From Saxidomus purpurata (lineage: Eukaryota > Mollusca > Bivalvia > Venerida > Veneridae), in NCBI GenBank assembly GCA_022818135.1, contig JAFMSR010000014.1, forward strand, positions 38,930,674 to 38,994,673: DNA of 64,000 bases, written 5' to 3'. The translations under genes were made by a program, and so were the position numbers. Below, piece after piece: positions 22,607 through 37,700 of this stretch. Under the pieces are notes generated by a model that saw only the letters and a program-made list of their open reading frames with translations, did not search any database and was not told the origin of the DNA. The first letter of the stretch is position 1. Every line of letters starts with the position of its first letter.

Positions 22607-25600
22607 GTAATGTTGTTCTCCTTTGTAGTTCGTCAGTGGGTCAAAATGAATAATTGATTATAGTGGCTGATTCTCATAAAATATATGAAGGTTTTGGTAG
22701 TATTTATGCCCTTCGTGGAGTATTTACTATTTATGTTGTGTTTTGAAGTTTAAATCCACTCGTAGAGCCCTAGATCCCACGTTTTACAGCTCAATCGATT
22801 TGGATTCAACACTGTTCCACGTCAGCATTTTTGCAAGGTCTCTAATTTTCTTTTATAAGGTGTTCTGGCAATGACTTAGTTTATACTAATTTATTTTAGG
22901 TCGATTGTGAAACAGTTATCCAACTTATATCAATCACTCTCGACACCTCATTCCTGATGGTATCCATCGGCGTTAGTGTATGGGAGAAGAGAAGCCAGTT
23001 TCCCTTTTAATGCTGAGCGCCAAGCAAGGAAGCTACTGGTACCATTTTTTACGTCTTTGGTATGACGCGGCCAGGGAGCGAACCCACGACCTCCCGCACT
23101 CGAAGCGGACGCTCTTCCACTAGGCTATCGAGGCGGTCAATAACTTGTACGTGCTAGTTGTTTTCATACCTTGGTCTTCTCCTTTTACGGAGTCGAGAAA
23201 GTATTGGCAATGTTGAGTAAATATGCTAAAAGGTTTTAAAGGTTTATAATTGGAATTTGGCCATGTTATAGATTTGTTTGAAACTTTAATATCTGATCAT
23301 TTACACTTATTTATGTTCACTTAGCGCTTAATTCAAGTAAGATTTTCACTGGAGGTATTTTTAAAATTTGATTTCCCTATCCTGGTTGCCCAACCAAGAT
23401 AGAGTTATTTTATCATAAGTAAAAATTTGATACACATACTTTGCCTGCAGAAAGATATAAATATAAGACCTATTATATTATATTTGTTAAATATTTGCAT
23501 TAAATATTATATATTTAGATGGAATTCATTAGAAATTCAAGTTTGAAAAGATATTATTACCTCCCTTTACCTATCTCGGGTGCGCACCCAAGATAGGTTG
23601 GAAATAAATCAATTCAGAAGCTACACGTAGGTTTAAAACTTGCATTTTGGTTCAGAATGTTAAGATATTGGTAAATCTATCCAATTCAAATGTAAAAGTA
23701 GAAATTATATTGAAATAAAAAAGAAATACTCAACGTTTTAAATGCTTTCATATTAAAGGGGAGTAATAACAAAATTTCATAAAAGTTAATAAAATGTAAA
23801 TTTCTGATAGGGATCTAACTCAATGTAATGGGTCTTTTTGTTCATTAAATTAATCTCTAACAGAATAAACAAAAAGTAAAAATTGTCATAAAATGTTGCT
23901 TAAAAGTAATGGACCACCTTTAAATCCTACATTATAGATACATATGTAATTATATTTAAATCAATCCAGATACGATATTTTAAATTTGAACTATTCAAAT
24001 TGTATGTAGCCATTAAAATTATCAGGGGCTCTATTGCATCAAACGTAAGACAGTAATTACATTAGTAGACCACAAGAGTTATGACTTAAATCTACATTAT
24101 AAGTCCACTGCAACGTACAAACATTACCTATTTGCAGTGAATTGACCAGGATTTAGAGTATCACAGTGAAATAGGTTAAAAGTAAAGTCCGGTGCCAGTA
24201 CCGAAAATTGTGTTTTATGAGTTAATTTAAACTTCCAAACAAATCATAACATGGTAAACAAGAGGGCCAAGATGGCTCTTTATCACTCACCTTGCTAACT
24301 CAAACTAGATTGCAATCAAGGCAATCATACTGACCAAGTATCATAAAGATCCAATAAAAATGCAACCTCTATTGTACACACAAGGTTTCTCTATGATTTG
24401 ACCCCATGACCTACTTTTTGACCTCAGATGACCCATATTCGAACTCAACCTACATTTCATCAAGGCAGTCATTGTGACCAAGTTGTATGTAGTTCCAGTC
24501 TAAAATACAGACAACATTGCATTCACAAGGTTTTTCTTTGATTTGACCCCGTGACCTTGCTTTTGACCCCAGATCCCAGATAACCCATATTCGAACTCAA
24601 ACTAGATTTTATAAAGATAATCATACTGACAAAGTTTCATGAAAAATCCAATGGAAACTGCAACCTCTATTGCATACACAAGTTTTTTTCTATGATTTGA
24701 CCCCGTGACCAAGTTTTTGACCCCAGATAACCCATATTCAAACTCGATCTAGATGTTATCAAGGCAGTCATACTGACCAAGTTCCATGAAGATCCAATGA
24801 AATAGCAACCTCTATTGCATACACAAGGTTTTTTTCTATTATTTGATCTCGTGACCTAGTTTTTGACCCCAGATAATACATATTCGTATTTTACCTAGAT
24901 TTTATCAAGGCAAACATTTTGACTTGAAGTTTCATGAAAATCCATTAAAAATGCAATCTCTATTGCATACACAAGGTTTTACTATGATATTTGACCCCGT
25001 GACCTAGTTTTTGACCCAAGATAACTCATATACGAACTTGAACTAGATTTTATCAAGTCAATCATACTGACCAAGTTTCAAAATGATCCAATGAAAAATA
25101 CAACTTTGTGCTCAGGTGAGCTAAAACCCACGAATACTACCTTTTATATTTTGATGAAAATCGCCCACATAAAAAACAGTTATTCATTTTGAGACACGCG
25201 GCCAAATGGATATAAACAATTCTATCTATGATGTTATTTTATAACATTTTGCGATGTTGAGTATGAAAATACAGTAAACTCCGTTTAAAACGAACTCCTT
25301 GGGACCGCTTAAACTTGTTCCTTATATCCGTAGTTTGTTAACTCCGTATAACATTTTAATATAAAATAAATAAAGTAAAAAAATCGGGCCGAGAAAATAT
25401 GTTCCTTATAGCCGGATTTTCGCTATATCCGGAGTCGTTATATACGGAGTTTACTATATAACCATACCGACAATAAAAATCACCCATCAAATGGAAGACC
25501 AAACATTTACTCATAGATGTGATAATAAAGTATCATAAAAACCTTCTTAGAAAGGTTCTCGGGTTGGAGATAACACAAATTAAATCTATCTGTAAATCAT

Positions 25601-28600
25601 GTCACCAAGAAATGAAATCGTTTGCCATTGAATCTTTGCAATATTAAGTGAAAAATATATTAGTATCGGTCTCACTGGACAGTAGGTGACGGTTCTATAC
25701 CTTAGTACTGATAATGTTGCTTTCTTTCTCATTTTACAGCAAGCACTCCTGTGCCTTAGCGGGCCGATGTCTATGGCCTTTATTATCTCTGATCTTCTAT
25801 GTGCCAAAGGCCAGAGCGACGTGACTTCCAAATTACTGAGCATAAGTATCTTCATGAGTGGAGTTGCTACAATTTTACAGACGTTCTTCGGTTTACGGTA
25901 CTAAACCTTTTTTGACTAATAAAACATTGCATGTTCATAATTTGATTGACCGGTTAACCGTACCACCTCTGCATCAAAACTGATGTACCTACAAGGAATT
26001 ACGATGTTAAGCAGGAGTTTTGTCTTAACATGCATTGGGACTAAAGCTGGATCTCTGGATCTCAGAAAAGCCGAGAAGCAGTTGTTTTATAGTTTAAAGA
26101 TTTCATTATTTAAAAGAGTCTTTCCAATTTTCTCATCTAGACATTAACAAAAAGTGTTATAAATTACACGCCTAAAAGCTCTCTGTAAAATGCGTTTTAG
26201 TTTGCATATACCTGTCTGCATGAATACATTAGTTATGCAGAGTGAACGACGATCTTTTAAAGGATATCATTTGTTCTACTTTTCTGGTTATGTAGTGAAG
26301 CATGCACAATTAATGTTATACTTGATATTTAATAAATATTTTCAATTGAAGTAAATACGAAAATAATCAGTATGAAAACTGTGTTTGAAATTCAAAACGA
26401 TTCAAATCGAAAAGATTGTTCATATGTGAGAATTGTGCAGATGTAAGACATGTTTGTGTATATTATCTTGTGCTATTTACAAAGAAGCGATTTCATTTAA
26501 CATTAGCCTCTGGCTATTAACCATTCACATAATTCGAAAAATAACACATCAAAACACTTCATTTTGTGAGAATTTAATAACAAGCAATCAGTGTCACAAC
26601 CGGCAATTCTCCTCAGATAATGTCATGCTTTGGTCGTCACGGGGTCTCATGAAAATCTAGTATTTATCGACATCAAGTCACACGGTTTAAAGGGAGACAA
26701 TGCATTTATAGTGGTTTAATAAACAAGGAAAGTATTAGCCTGTAATAATGCCAAATATTACATGCCGAGAAATGTCTCGTGTACGCACGGTGTGCCGATA
26801 TAGTGACGTGTATCCCAAAAGAATGATAAAACAAGTATTTATGAAGGGTTAACGGAACTACAACACGTATGGTTATGCTAATTTTACAGCTGTTTGCTGG
26901 TGTGGCTTAAACTTTCCGATTTGTTTAACAATCCTTTCAATTGTTTGAATGATAAAATTGTTTTGAGGCTATTTGAAATGATCTCAGAATAAAGGTATGC
27001 TTCCTTTAAAAGAGCCAACGATACATGTATAGTGCATCGGCAATTATTTAGCCCGAAAGAATATCTTCTAAAGTCGTTGATAATGTGCAATGGAAATATG
27101 GCAATTTACACAGAATCTATGACTTTACGCCTTTTTCAGTTCAAGTAAAATTTGCTTGCATTTCTATATATAAATTTTGACACATTCAAATTCAAGGAGT
27201 TGCTTCTGGACCAAAGACATAAGTTGACTGCATACCATAACTGCATTACTGACCTAGGCTTATGTGGTAACAACGATAACTCCTGTGATCAAATAAGAAA
27301 ACCTAATTTTAATAAATAAGTTTACACAATTGTTAATTTTACAGACTTGGCATAATCCAGTCGTCAGCAGGTTCATTGATTGCGCCAATGATAGTCATGA
27401 TGTCACTGCCCAAATGGAGATGTCCAGAACATTGTAAGTTAAATACCTATATATATTGTTCTATTCTGAAACAAAGAACGCTTTACATCATTTCCAATGG
27501 CCAAGTTTTTAATTTTTCCCGAAGAGTCTTGTACTTCGTTTCTTTTTCTAGAAATTTTATTTTGTGATGTATACATTCCGTTTGAAAAAGTATACTTTTC
27601 TGATCTTTTAACCATTGGAAGCGTGCGTAAATTAAGCCCGTATGATGTGAAGTGTGGTGTGCCGAAATAAGTGTGCTTTTCACCTCTTGCTTTCATCCAG
27701 TGCCGCTAGACGGTCTTGTGCGAAAAGATAGCCGAGTGTGTAAGGCTACCAGTACATAGCCTATCAATGGACATGCCCTCCGCAGTGCCTCTTAATTGTG
27801 ACACATGAAAACAGAGCACTTGTCGCATCAGGCTGAATTGCAAGGGTCTCATAGGAGGTCTGCTCAAAGACATGCGGAATTATTGGCCAATCGGCGTGTG
27901 AAAGACCCCATCTATAGGCAGAAAGCTAGGGTTTTCACCCCTTTAGTTCCATCCTGTGTTTCCAGAAAGGTGTTTGCACCAGGAACTAAGGGAAGGGCAA
28001 CCCTGACAAAAACCAAGAGAGCTGAAGTAAGATGAACTATACAAGTTTGACGTTCTCTAACAAACCATTATATATAATGGCTACCAACAAGATCTTCATA
28101 ATCACCAATAACACATCAGGATGTCGCTTGATTTTAGCACCGGATTCTGAGCCTTGACATGACCCATCCTAAACTACTGGATGTCACTCACCTTGACTAA
28201 GAGCCAGGAGGCGAAGGAGGAAACCCAAGGGCTACACATTGACACGGTAGAAGCTATAGCAATAATTAAGTTTTTCAGAGTTATGCGTTGGAACGTCTTC
28301 AATAAGAAAACAGAATTTGAAATTATCTTGTGTGAGAAGGACATCATAGTCTGCTGTATTCAAACGACTTACCATACAACGGCAAAGTTTTCAAGGTTAT
28401 ATGCTATTTATGCTTCTGTTGCGACAAGTTATGAATAACAGCAGAAGGAGGAATGAAACAATATTGGCGCAATGCAAACCTGTATGCACATGGACAGCTC
28501 CGAATACCAGTACCAGGGTTTGAGCCTTAGACTGAGCGACAATGTGATGCATTTTGTTAATCTTTACTCCCCAAATGACAAAGATCAGTCTTCGGATTCC

Positions 28601-31600
28601 ATCCCTTTAAGAAGTCCTTGACTTTGATTAAATCAACAGTCACGTTCAAGGCTGGAAATATTATCACATAGATAAAGGTGGAAAAGAGATTGAGTCCTGA
28701 CAAGATGGATGCAATGTTGATGCTTATGAATGCCCGTGATGATCAACCAACTTTTCACTATAGACGCTGGCACACCACATCGCTCAAGGCCTTGCTTTCT
28801 GCACAGAAGGCATTCAGAGTCATGTCACAAGGGAAGTAGGTGAACAGCTTTGGAGTCTGTTTACCTCAGCATGCAGAATATACCAGACAAGAGCGAATCT
28901 TCCCAAGATGAAACTACTAGCAGGGCGAATGGAGTTCAGGACAAGAACGTTCCGATGATCTCTGCGGAAATATACAGAGACATTAATCAAGTCACCAAAG
29001 ATTCCATATAAGATATACGTGTACATGTACCTGCGGTATCTATCATTGTTCTAGCAATAAGAAGTATCGTCTATCTAATTACAGCCGAGGAAATTGGTTT
29101 AAATGGAACTGGAAATCGTGATGATGAGTGGCAGATCAGAATGAGGGAGGTGAGTACCGGCATTTATGTGATAGATTATTCTATTTGCTTTTGTTTTGTT
29201 TTGTGTAGGCTTTGAATCCATTTTTTAATTCAAAAGTTTTTTTGTTTTGGACGCATGTACTCCAAGTCAGTGGCAAATATGACAGGACAAACAGGAATAG
29301 TTATGTACGATTTTTTCGAATAATAGCCTGAGTTTAAAGCATAGCAAATATATCAAAACGTTGAAAAATACCATGTTGCTTGGCTAATTAATTTATAAGT
29401 TGATGCACAATGAATGTGACCGTCATGAAGACCAAGTGAAGAAGAAGTTTTCTTATTTGTAAAGAAAAAAGAGTAATGACATTTCGCCCAGAATACATAA
29501 CTACGTTTTATGATGGTGGGAATGCAGGGGCATTCAATGGGCCACTGACGCCGCGATCGGAAACACGTTGAAAAAAATCTCTCAATGACTAAGATCTTTA
29601 CTTGCATTGGGTTGAAAGATAGGCAACTAGTTGCAGCAAAAGATTTGGTATTTCAAATGATACTGTAAGGACTGTTCAGTGTAAAACCCCGCTAGTGTAA
29701 ACAATACTATCGTAGATAATTCAACCAATTTTGCATTGGCATATAAATCTATTTTCGTTTACAGGCAAATTAAAATATTTCCTATTTACTAAAAATTACA
29801 CGTTGAACATGTATATCACGTATTTTACATCTATTCTATTTATAAGTAATTAGTATTCTCTTCTGACTTGATTTGCCAAAATAATTGTGTTCACACAAAT
29901 TAGAACATAAAGTGCATGTGTAGCCTTCCCTGCCCTTATGAATTTTGTCAAGAAATTGTTTATAAACATTTTACTTGCCGATATTGATATGCAATCTGAT
30001 CATTCCTTTACCGTCGGGTTTGTTTACATTTGTTAAATAAATAATGTTCTGTCTCACATTATCTACCACTCATTAAGTTGGTAAGTTATATCTTTACTTT
30101 AAGAGACCACCAGTTCTGTTATTAGTGCTTAACAGTCTGAGAATACAATAATACATCTGGACAGCTGTAAAGTAAAAGAAGTATATGCAAATAATACAAT
30201 TTATCTGATACCTATCCTTTACAGGTCCAAGGCAACCTTATCCTTGCGTCTATCACGCAAGTGTTTCTTGGCTGTACCGGACTAACAGGAATTTTCTTGA
30301 AGTTAATCGGACCCTTGACAATCGCACCAACCCTCGTGTTGCTAAGCTTGTCTATTACCGGTATTGTAATAAACCTTGTGAAAACCCATTGGGGTATTGC
30401 ATTTTTGTAAGTACAGAATTGAGTTTAAAAAGGACTTTAGCATAAAAACGATACTGTGTCGTTTTACGTAGTAATAAATGTTGAAGATCTATAATTTAAA
30501 TAAATTAAATTTTGTTCTGCTAGAGGAGATATGCTTGCGACCACATTTTGACTGGAATTTATTAGGCCAACCTTTTGAACGTGTTTCTGTTATACAAAAT
30601 ATCAATTAAAATCATGGTCGTCTGCAGTGTTTTTTTTCCAAAAAACACACGATATTTGATGGGATAAACGTAACAATGAACCATTCTGTGTAACAAGACG
30701 TCCGACTTTGTAAATTTATAAACATTTAACTGAAATTACACAAAACCTCAAAAGTTTCATAAAATAGTAAAGGGGATTCAAATTGTAGGGCATATGTCCT
30801 TTTTTATTACTGTGTAGTGATTATATCCATCTCGTGTATTATGTGCGATATTTTGTCTGTTCTGTGCACTTCGGTGTAACAGATTTTGTTCTTCCCTTTC
30901 AAATTCAACAAGGGGATTAAGCCACTTTATAGCCGAGGATTTATCCACAATGGATTTTTCTAGTACCGCAAGAAGGTCAGACACAATGCCGTTTATGTTT
31001 TGAAAATGACTCTGGTCGCTGTTGTTGGAAACTTTAACTGACTGGTTTGGTATCCATAGGTTAAAAAAAAATTAATACGATTCTGGGAAAACCTTGAGTA
31101 ATGTTTTAATATTTAGTTTACATAGATGCTTGTTCTTATTTTATATATACCTACAGCGTTTGATAAATGTTTTCAACATATAGTAATATCTAATTTGCTG
31201 TTAACATCCGCTCACAGTTTCAAAGAACCGGTTCCACCGAGCTGAATGTGCTGCAAAATTCAAATCCATACAAGCATGAGGTTCTCACAATGAGAATAGA
31301 TTACATAGTTAATACAACACATAAAATATGAAAATAAATGTTAACATTTATAAATGTTGTAAAAATACACTTATTTCAACATGAAAATGCTATACTTCTG
31401 TTTTTTATTTCACCTACTTTCTATGATTCAATATATCTAAGTTTGTACTTCAGGACGACGAGCCTGATACTGTTATTCAGTCTATATCTTGGCCAACAAA
31501 AGCTTCTTCTCCCAGCATGGTCTACGAACCGTCGTTGTCATGTAGTAAGGATGCCACTATTCCAGCTCTTTACGGTAACAACCTGTCTCTCTCAAGACTA

Positions 31601-33739
31601 TATTTACATATAAAACATAGCATCGATGTCATTCATTAGTGTTTGGGTTTTAGATTAACTATTCATGCATGGATCGATTTACAAATATCCTTCACAGTTA
31701 TTGGACATAAAGCATGGATGTGCCATGCACCACACCCAGGTAGATTCCTTTAAGGTCAAGGTCACACTTAGGACTTAAAATCTCAAATAGGTTTATACAA
31801 TGTATAACAATACTTCGTGTCCGGGCAGTAACTTATACATGCATATACAGATTTCACACCATTCTTAAGGTTGTATCATGCACAACATCATTGGGGTTAC
31901 CTTGAAGGTCAAAGTCACACTAAGGGCTCAAACTTGTTAGGTTTTTAATTTGAAATAACTTCTCTCAGTTGTTGTCCATACCTTGCCTGCTCAAGGGCAA
32001 GTCATATTTCAGGTTTAAAGGTGAAAATCGTATCTCCTAAACCCCTTTAAGGATAATATTTGAACTTTTTTCAACAAAATCTGCTTACGGGCAAGGTCAC
32101 CTCACGGGTCAAAGATCACTTGACTATATCTCCTTAACCCTTTGAAAGATTTTCATGAAACTCGGGTCAAATGTTAATCTCAACATGATGTCCAAAAGAA
32201 AGTGTGCACTTTTAATTCTAAACATTTTAACACCCCGTCCTTTCTCGTTTAAAATCAACCACCTAAAACGAGCGCAACTCAAAATCTAAAATGTTCGCCA
32301 TATTGTACGTAAACAGATCTCAATTTTGGTACCAAATATATAGGCTTTCAGAAAAGTAGTCGATGAAAAATCACAGAAAACAAAGTGCACACTTTCTTTT
32401 GGAACTGAGTGTAGGTCATGGTAACTCTTGGCGTTATGTGGGCTAAGGTTATGTGACTACACTTGCCAAACCACTTGAAGGAGTTTCATCTAACTTTAGT
32501 CATATGTTCATCACATCCCGTCATTTTCGGTTGAGGACGTCTTTCCTAAATATTACAGTCATGGAATATAGATGCAGGTAATAATTGTTATTTTTTTCAG
32601 ATTATATTGAGTATTAGTGTCAGCTGGCTGTTTTCTTATATCCTTACGGTAGCCGAGGTATTTCCGACGAATTCTACAGATCCAGGCTACCAGGCCCGAA
32701 CGGACGTTAGAACTGATGTTGTGGATAGAGCACCGTGGTTTTATTTGCCATATCCCTGTACGTACCTCTTTATAAAACTCAAATATTCACTGACTGTATA
32801 AAACTAAAGGTTATGTTAGATTATTTTTCTGTTTGAAATAGGGGCATTCAGGTTTGTGAGTATAATAATGAAAATGGGTCGGACAACTAATTTGAAAAAC
32901 GAATTATGTCATAACTGTAGTATCGTGTCCTATGCTACTGGTTCTTTCTTGATCTTCCCTGACACGCTGAAGTTTTATCCAAATAAGCATAATGCACACA
33001 TCCTGGAAACCTTATATGCAATTATCACAGAATCTGGCCACATGTTTAAGTACATAACATCTCTACAAAAGATCTATAACTAGTCAGTTTGTTCAACATA
33101 CTTCTTTTACGATTATTGATATGATTATTATGATCATTCGGAATACGGGAATTTTCTAAATTTCTACGATCACCTATTCCACTTATTTACCCTGAAGGTC
33201 TCAAATACATATATTGCATTCTCATCAAGCATTAAGATATAATCTACGAGACAAATCAACCAACACAGACTACGATATAGGCACATCAGATTATTGCCAC
33301 ACGACTGTATATCCCGTTTTCTTGACAAGCACTTACAACTTAGATCAATCGCTTGAGATTACAGATGAAATCAATCCCGTAGAGAGAGAGACATGTCCTC
33401 CAGAGCTATAAAGCTTACGTAACGCTGCCACTATGTCAACCTGTATGTCTGTATGTAACTGCTCTTTCCAATCCTACAACATTTGAAATATGTGACATGA
33501 TCCAGCTATAACTTGAATACCTCTTGTAACAAGTCCAAAAACTTTAAACAAAACAGGTCAGTGAGACAAAAATTGAACATATGTAGATCTACGAGACAAA
33601 TCAACCAACACAGACTACGATATAGGCACATCAGATTATTGCCACACGACTGTATATCCCGTTTTCTTGACAAGCTCGTACAACTTAGATCAATCGCTCG
33701 AGATTACAGATGAAATCAATCCCGTAGAGAGAGAGACAT

Positions 33740-33800
<61 letters not shown>

Positions 33801-34705
33801 CAATGTGGAAATATCTGTGTCTAGCCAAGGGATATAACCAACGTGACACTGATGGGATCGAACCTGTGACCCTCCGATCCGGAACCAAACGCGCTACCAC
33901 TGCGGTTCTACACTGCGGCACATATTTCGTTTTCTTGGCTCATTTAAGTGGTTATCGGTTCATTCAGCTGGTTCCTTTAACCATATATTTTATACAATAC
34001 AAAAATGGTAAATAAAAAAGCAGCTGTTTATTTTTTTAGACAGAATCCTTTCTGGTAATTTTCAGTCTATTGTGAGTCGTTATACAATTCCTAATATTGA
34101 TATGTTTTAGTTCCGTTTGGTACCCCGACAGTAAGTGCAGCGGGTTATGTTGGTTTTCTTGTTGCCACTATAGCATCTGTCATAGAATCAATAGGAGATT
34201 ACCATGCCGCAGCACGTATGTCAGGCGTCCCACCACCGCCGCCACATGCTATAAATCGTGGTGTAGCAATGGAGGGACTCGCCAGCATTATATCTGGATT
34301 GGTTGGTGCGGGACACGGTACAACTACCTACAGCCAAAACGTTGGCGCTATAGGCATTACAAAGGTAACATATTGAGATATGTTGATTAAAGAGGGACTC
34401 CCTTTAAGTAGTGCCAAATTAAATAACTTCAAAAGCATTAATAATAGAATATTAATTTTGCAAATATTATTACTAAACCTAAACGTTAAAGCTATACATT
34501 CCAGTCTTTATCAATGAAATCAGCGTTTTAAGATATGTTGCAGTACCGTAACATATTCAATAATCTATGTAAAGTAGGTTGTTGCAAAATTAATGGGTGG
34601 ATAGTGATTTATTACAGAATGCCTCTATGTTGATTATTTATTCTAATATGAGGCATTTTTTAGCTCGACTATTCGGAGAATATGGAGAGCTATTACAGTC
34701 ACTTG

Positions 34706-34740
<35 letters not shown>

Positions 34741-37700
34741 TGCTTCTTTGGTTAAAGTTTTGCCTGCTAAGTACTATCATGCACATATCTCAGTAACCAC
34801 TTATGATATTGACTTGAAACTTTGTTCATGTCTTTAGGGGTGTCATACAATCAAGGCAGTTAACTCTTGAAAAGATTTAGTACAAATTATGGCCCTTGTT
34901 TGACTTTGAAAATTTGGTTAAAGTTTTGCCTGCTAGGTACTATCATGCACATATCTCAGTAACCACTTATGATATTGACTTGAAACTTTGTTCATGTCTT
35001 TAGGGGTGTCATACAATCAAGGCAGATAACTTTTGAAAAAAATTAGTACAAATTATGGCCCTTGTTTGACTTTGAAAATTTGGTTAAAGTTTTGCCTGCT
35101 AGGTACTATCATGCACATATCTCAGTAACCACTTATGATATTGACTTGAAACTTTGTTCATGTCTTTAGGGGTGTCATACAATCAAGGCAGATAACTCTT
35201 GAAAAGATTTAGTACAAATTATGGCCCTTGTTTGACTTTGAAAATTTGGTTAAAGTTTTGCCTGTTAGGTACTATCATGCACATATCTCAGTAACCACTT
35301 ATGATATTGACTTGAAACTTTGTTCATGTCTTTAGGGGTGTCATACAATCAAGGCAGATAACTCTTGAAAAGATTTAGTACAAATTATGGCCCTTGTTTG
35401 ACTTTGAAAATTTGGTTAAAGTTTTGCCTGCTAGGTACTATCATGCACATATCTCAGTAACCACTTATGATATTGACTTGAAACTTTGTTAATGTCTCTA
35501 GGGGTGTCACACAGTCAAGTCAGATAACTCTTGTATAAATTTAGTACAAATTATGGCCCTTGTTTGACTTTGAAAATTTGGTTAAAGTTTTTCCTGCTTG
35601 GTACTATCATGCACATATCTCAGTAACCATTTATGATATTGACTTGAAACTTTTTTAATGTCTTAAGAGGTGTCACACAGTCAAGACAGATAACTCTTGT
35701 TTAAATTTAGTGCAAATTATGGCCCTTGTTTGACTTTGAAAATTTGGTTAAAGTTTTGCATGCAAGGTACTATCATGCACATATCTCAGTAACCACTTAT
35801 GACTTGAAACTTTGTTCATGTCTTACCTTGCAATAGTGTTCAGGGTAAATTTTGTATCAAACAATTAATTTACCAAAAATTAAATCTATAGTTATAGATT
35901 TTGTCTTTTTTATGATTCAACTTTCCTAGTTTATACTTAATAGTTAGCAGAATTTTGTTTTGCTATTATACTGATAAAAGTTTTGTTTTATTAGCAAACA
36001 CCCACAATAGTCGAGCGTGCTGTCTTATGGACAGCTCTTGTTGATATGATAATTATATGTTGTTCTTTAAATTGTTTTATAATATTTATTTATCATTTAT
36101 CGTTCATTGAACACATTATTTTTGTTTGGAGAATATAATCTGCTAAATGTAGGGAATGGATGTAGTCTACGATATTTGATTTCATTGTTTGCGATATGTT
36201 ACTAAACACGTAATGCCTCATTTTATATTTGGAAAACAGAATAGGGTTAATTAGTTATAGTAGAATTTTATACATCTAATGTTGAAAATCCCAAGTCTCA
36301 TCGAAATGAAGTCCCTTAATTTTCCACTTAATGTTCACAGTAAAAACCTGAAATTTATGTGGAAGTTTATGCGAAGGTCGTTAAAACATCTTTTCATTAG
36401 CGTATTGATGTGCAGTGTTTTAAATTCATTTTTCAGGTCGCAAGTAGAGCGGTTTTCCTAACAGCAGGTTTAATACTTGTCGTATGTGGTGTTGTTGGGA
36501 AATTTGGGGCTGTATTAACGATGATGCCGTATCCAATCGTCGGCGGGTCGTTAGTAGTACCCGTTGGTATGATAAGTGCTGTGGGCATATCGACCTTGAA
36601 GTTCACGGACTTAGATTCCACAAGAAATCTTTCAATCTTGGGGACATCACTGATTCTGGGTTTTTTGATACCACAGTTCATTAACGATCCGACAAACGCT
36701 GATGCAATCAATACAGGTAAAATAAGAACATTTCATAAGCGATGTATGTAAGACTTCGTACTCATTGTACAGTTTCCCTACATACAATGCCTTTAGTCTA
36801 CCTGTATCACTTTAAACCAGTTTAAGTGTGCAACTCGTATTATTTTCTACTACAGGAAATGATGAGTTAGACAACATGCTGAAAGTTTTACTTGGTACTC
36901 CAATGTTTGTTGGTGGCTTCATTGGTTGTCTGCTTGACAATACTGCACCTGGTATGTACCCTTAACGGTCTATTGTCCCAAGTCCTTGCCATGATCAAAA
37001 GACTGTACTACCCTGGTGTGTATACTTAATGATAGTCCTACTGTCCTTAGCATGAACAATGGACTGCCCTACGCACTTACGTACAATATACGATAGTACT
37101 ACTGTCCTTAGCATGAACAATGGACTGCACTGCACACTTATGTACGCTAAACAATAGTACTACTCTGCTGAGCCTGTCAAATAGACAGTATCTAACGTGA
37201 TACTACACTTAGTAATAGCCCCAATGTCTTAAGCATAACCAATAGACAGGACTGCACCTGGTACAATGTACGTAAACTAAAATGTATTGCTAGATGTATA
37301 AGGTCCCAAAACAAAATAATACTGGTCCTTTTAAACATACCAACTAATACAGCCCGTGATGTTTTCATGACCCAATACTTTGAATAACGTATGTATACAT
37401 TACAATATAGCTGGTGGGGTATGCTTTAAAGTATAAAAAAAACTCTAACTGATCACATGCATCAAAACGGTTTTGTACCATACGGGTTTACTGTATTGTT
37501 CTAGTAAAGTTTTGCACACTAGTCGCTACAGAAGGTGCTGTGGGCACCTAACTGCATTGCTAACGGTATAAACACTTTACAATATAACTGGAGATTGATC
37601 CGTTGAGTGGTCAAGGTTCCTGACTCGAGATTACAAAACGTCTTACTGATTCGGAAGGGTGGGGTGGTATTTGTTCGAGTCTGTCTACCAACCAGGCGCT

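Larger units (their letters stand above)
20179..30912. other. Duplicated block, copy B (start of contig 2)
   Basis: Partner of 9640-19678. It carries all the same repeats (145-bp array element 24257-25123, dispersed element 21079-21449, CRE pair 21900-21919) plus one 678-bp insertion absent from copy A. It continues without a break into the 3' exons of the gene, so it is the copy to use for the gene model. Confidence 0.85.

Noticed and set aside
9640..30912. Functional tandem exon duplication in SLC23
   Set aside because: A message containing both 5' halves would repeat TM1-TM5, and the boundaries coincide with contig ends.
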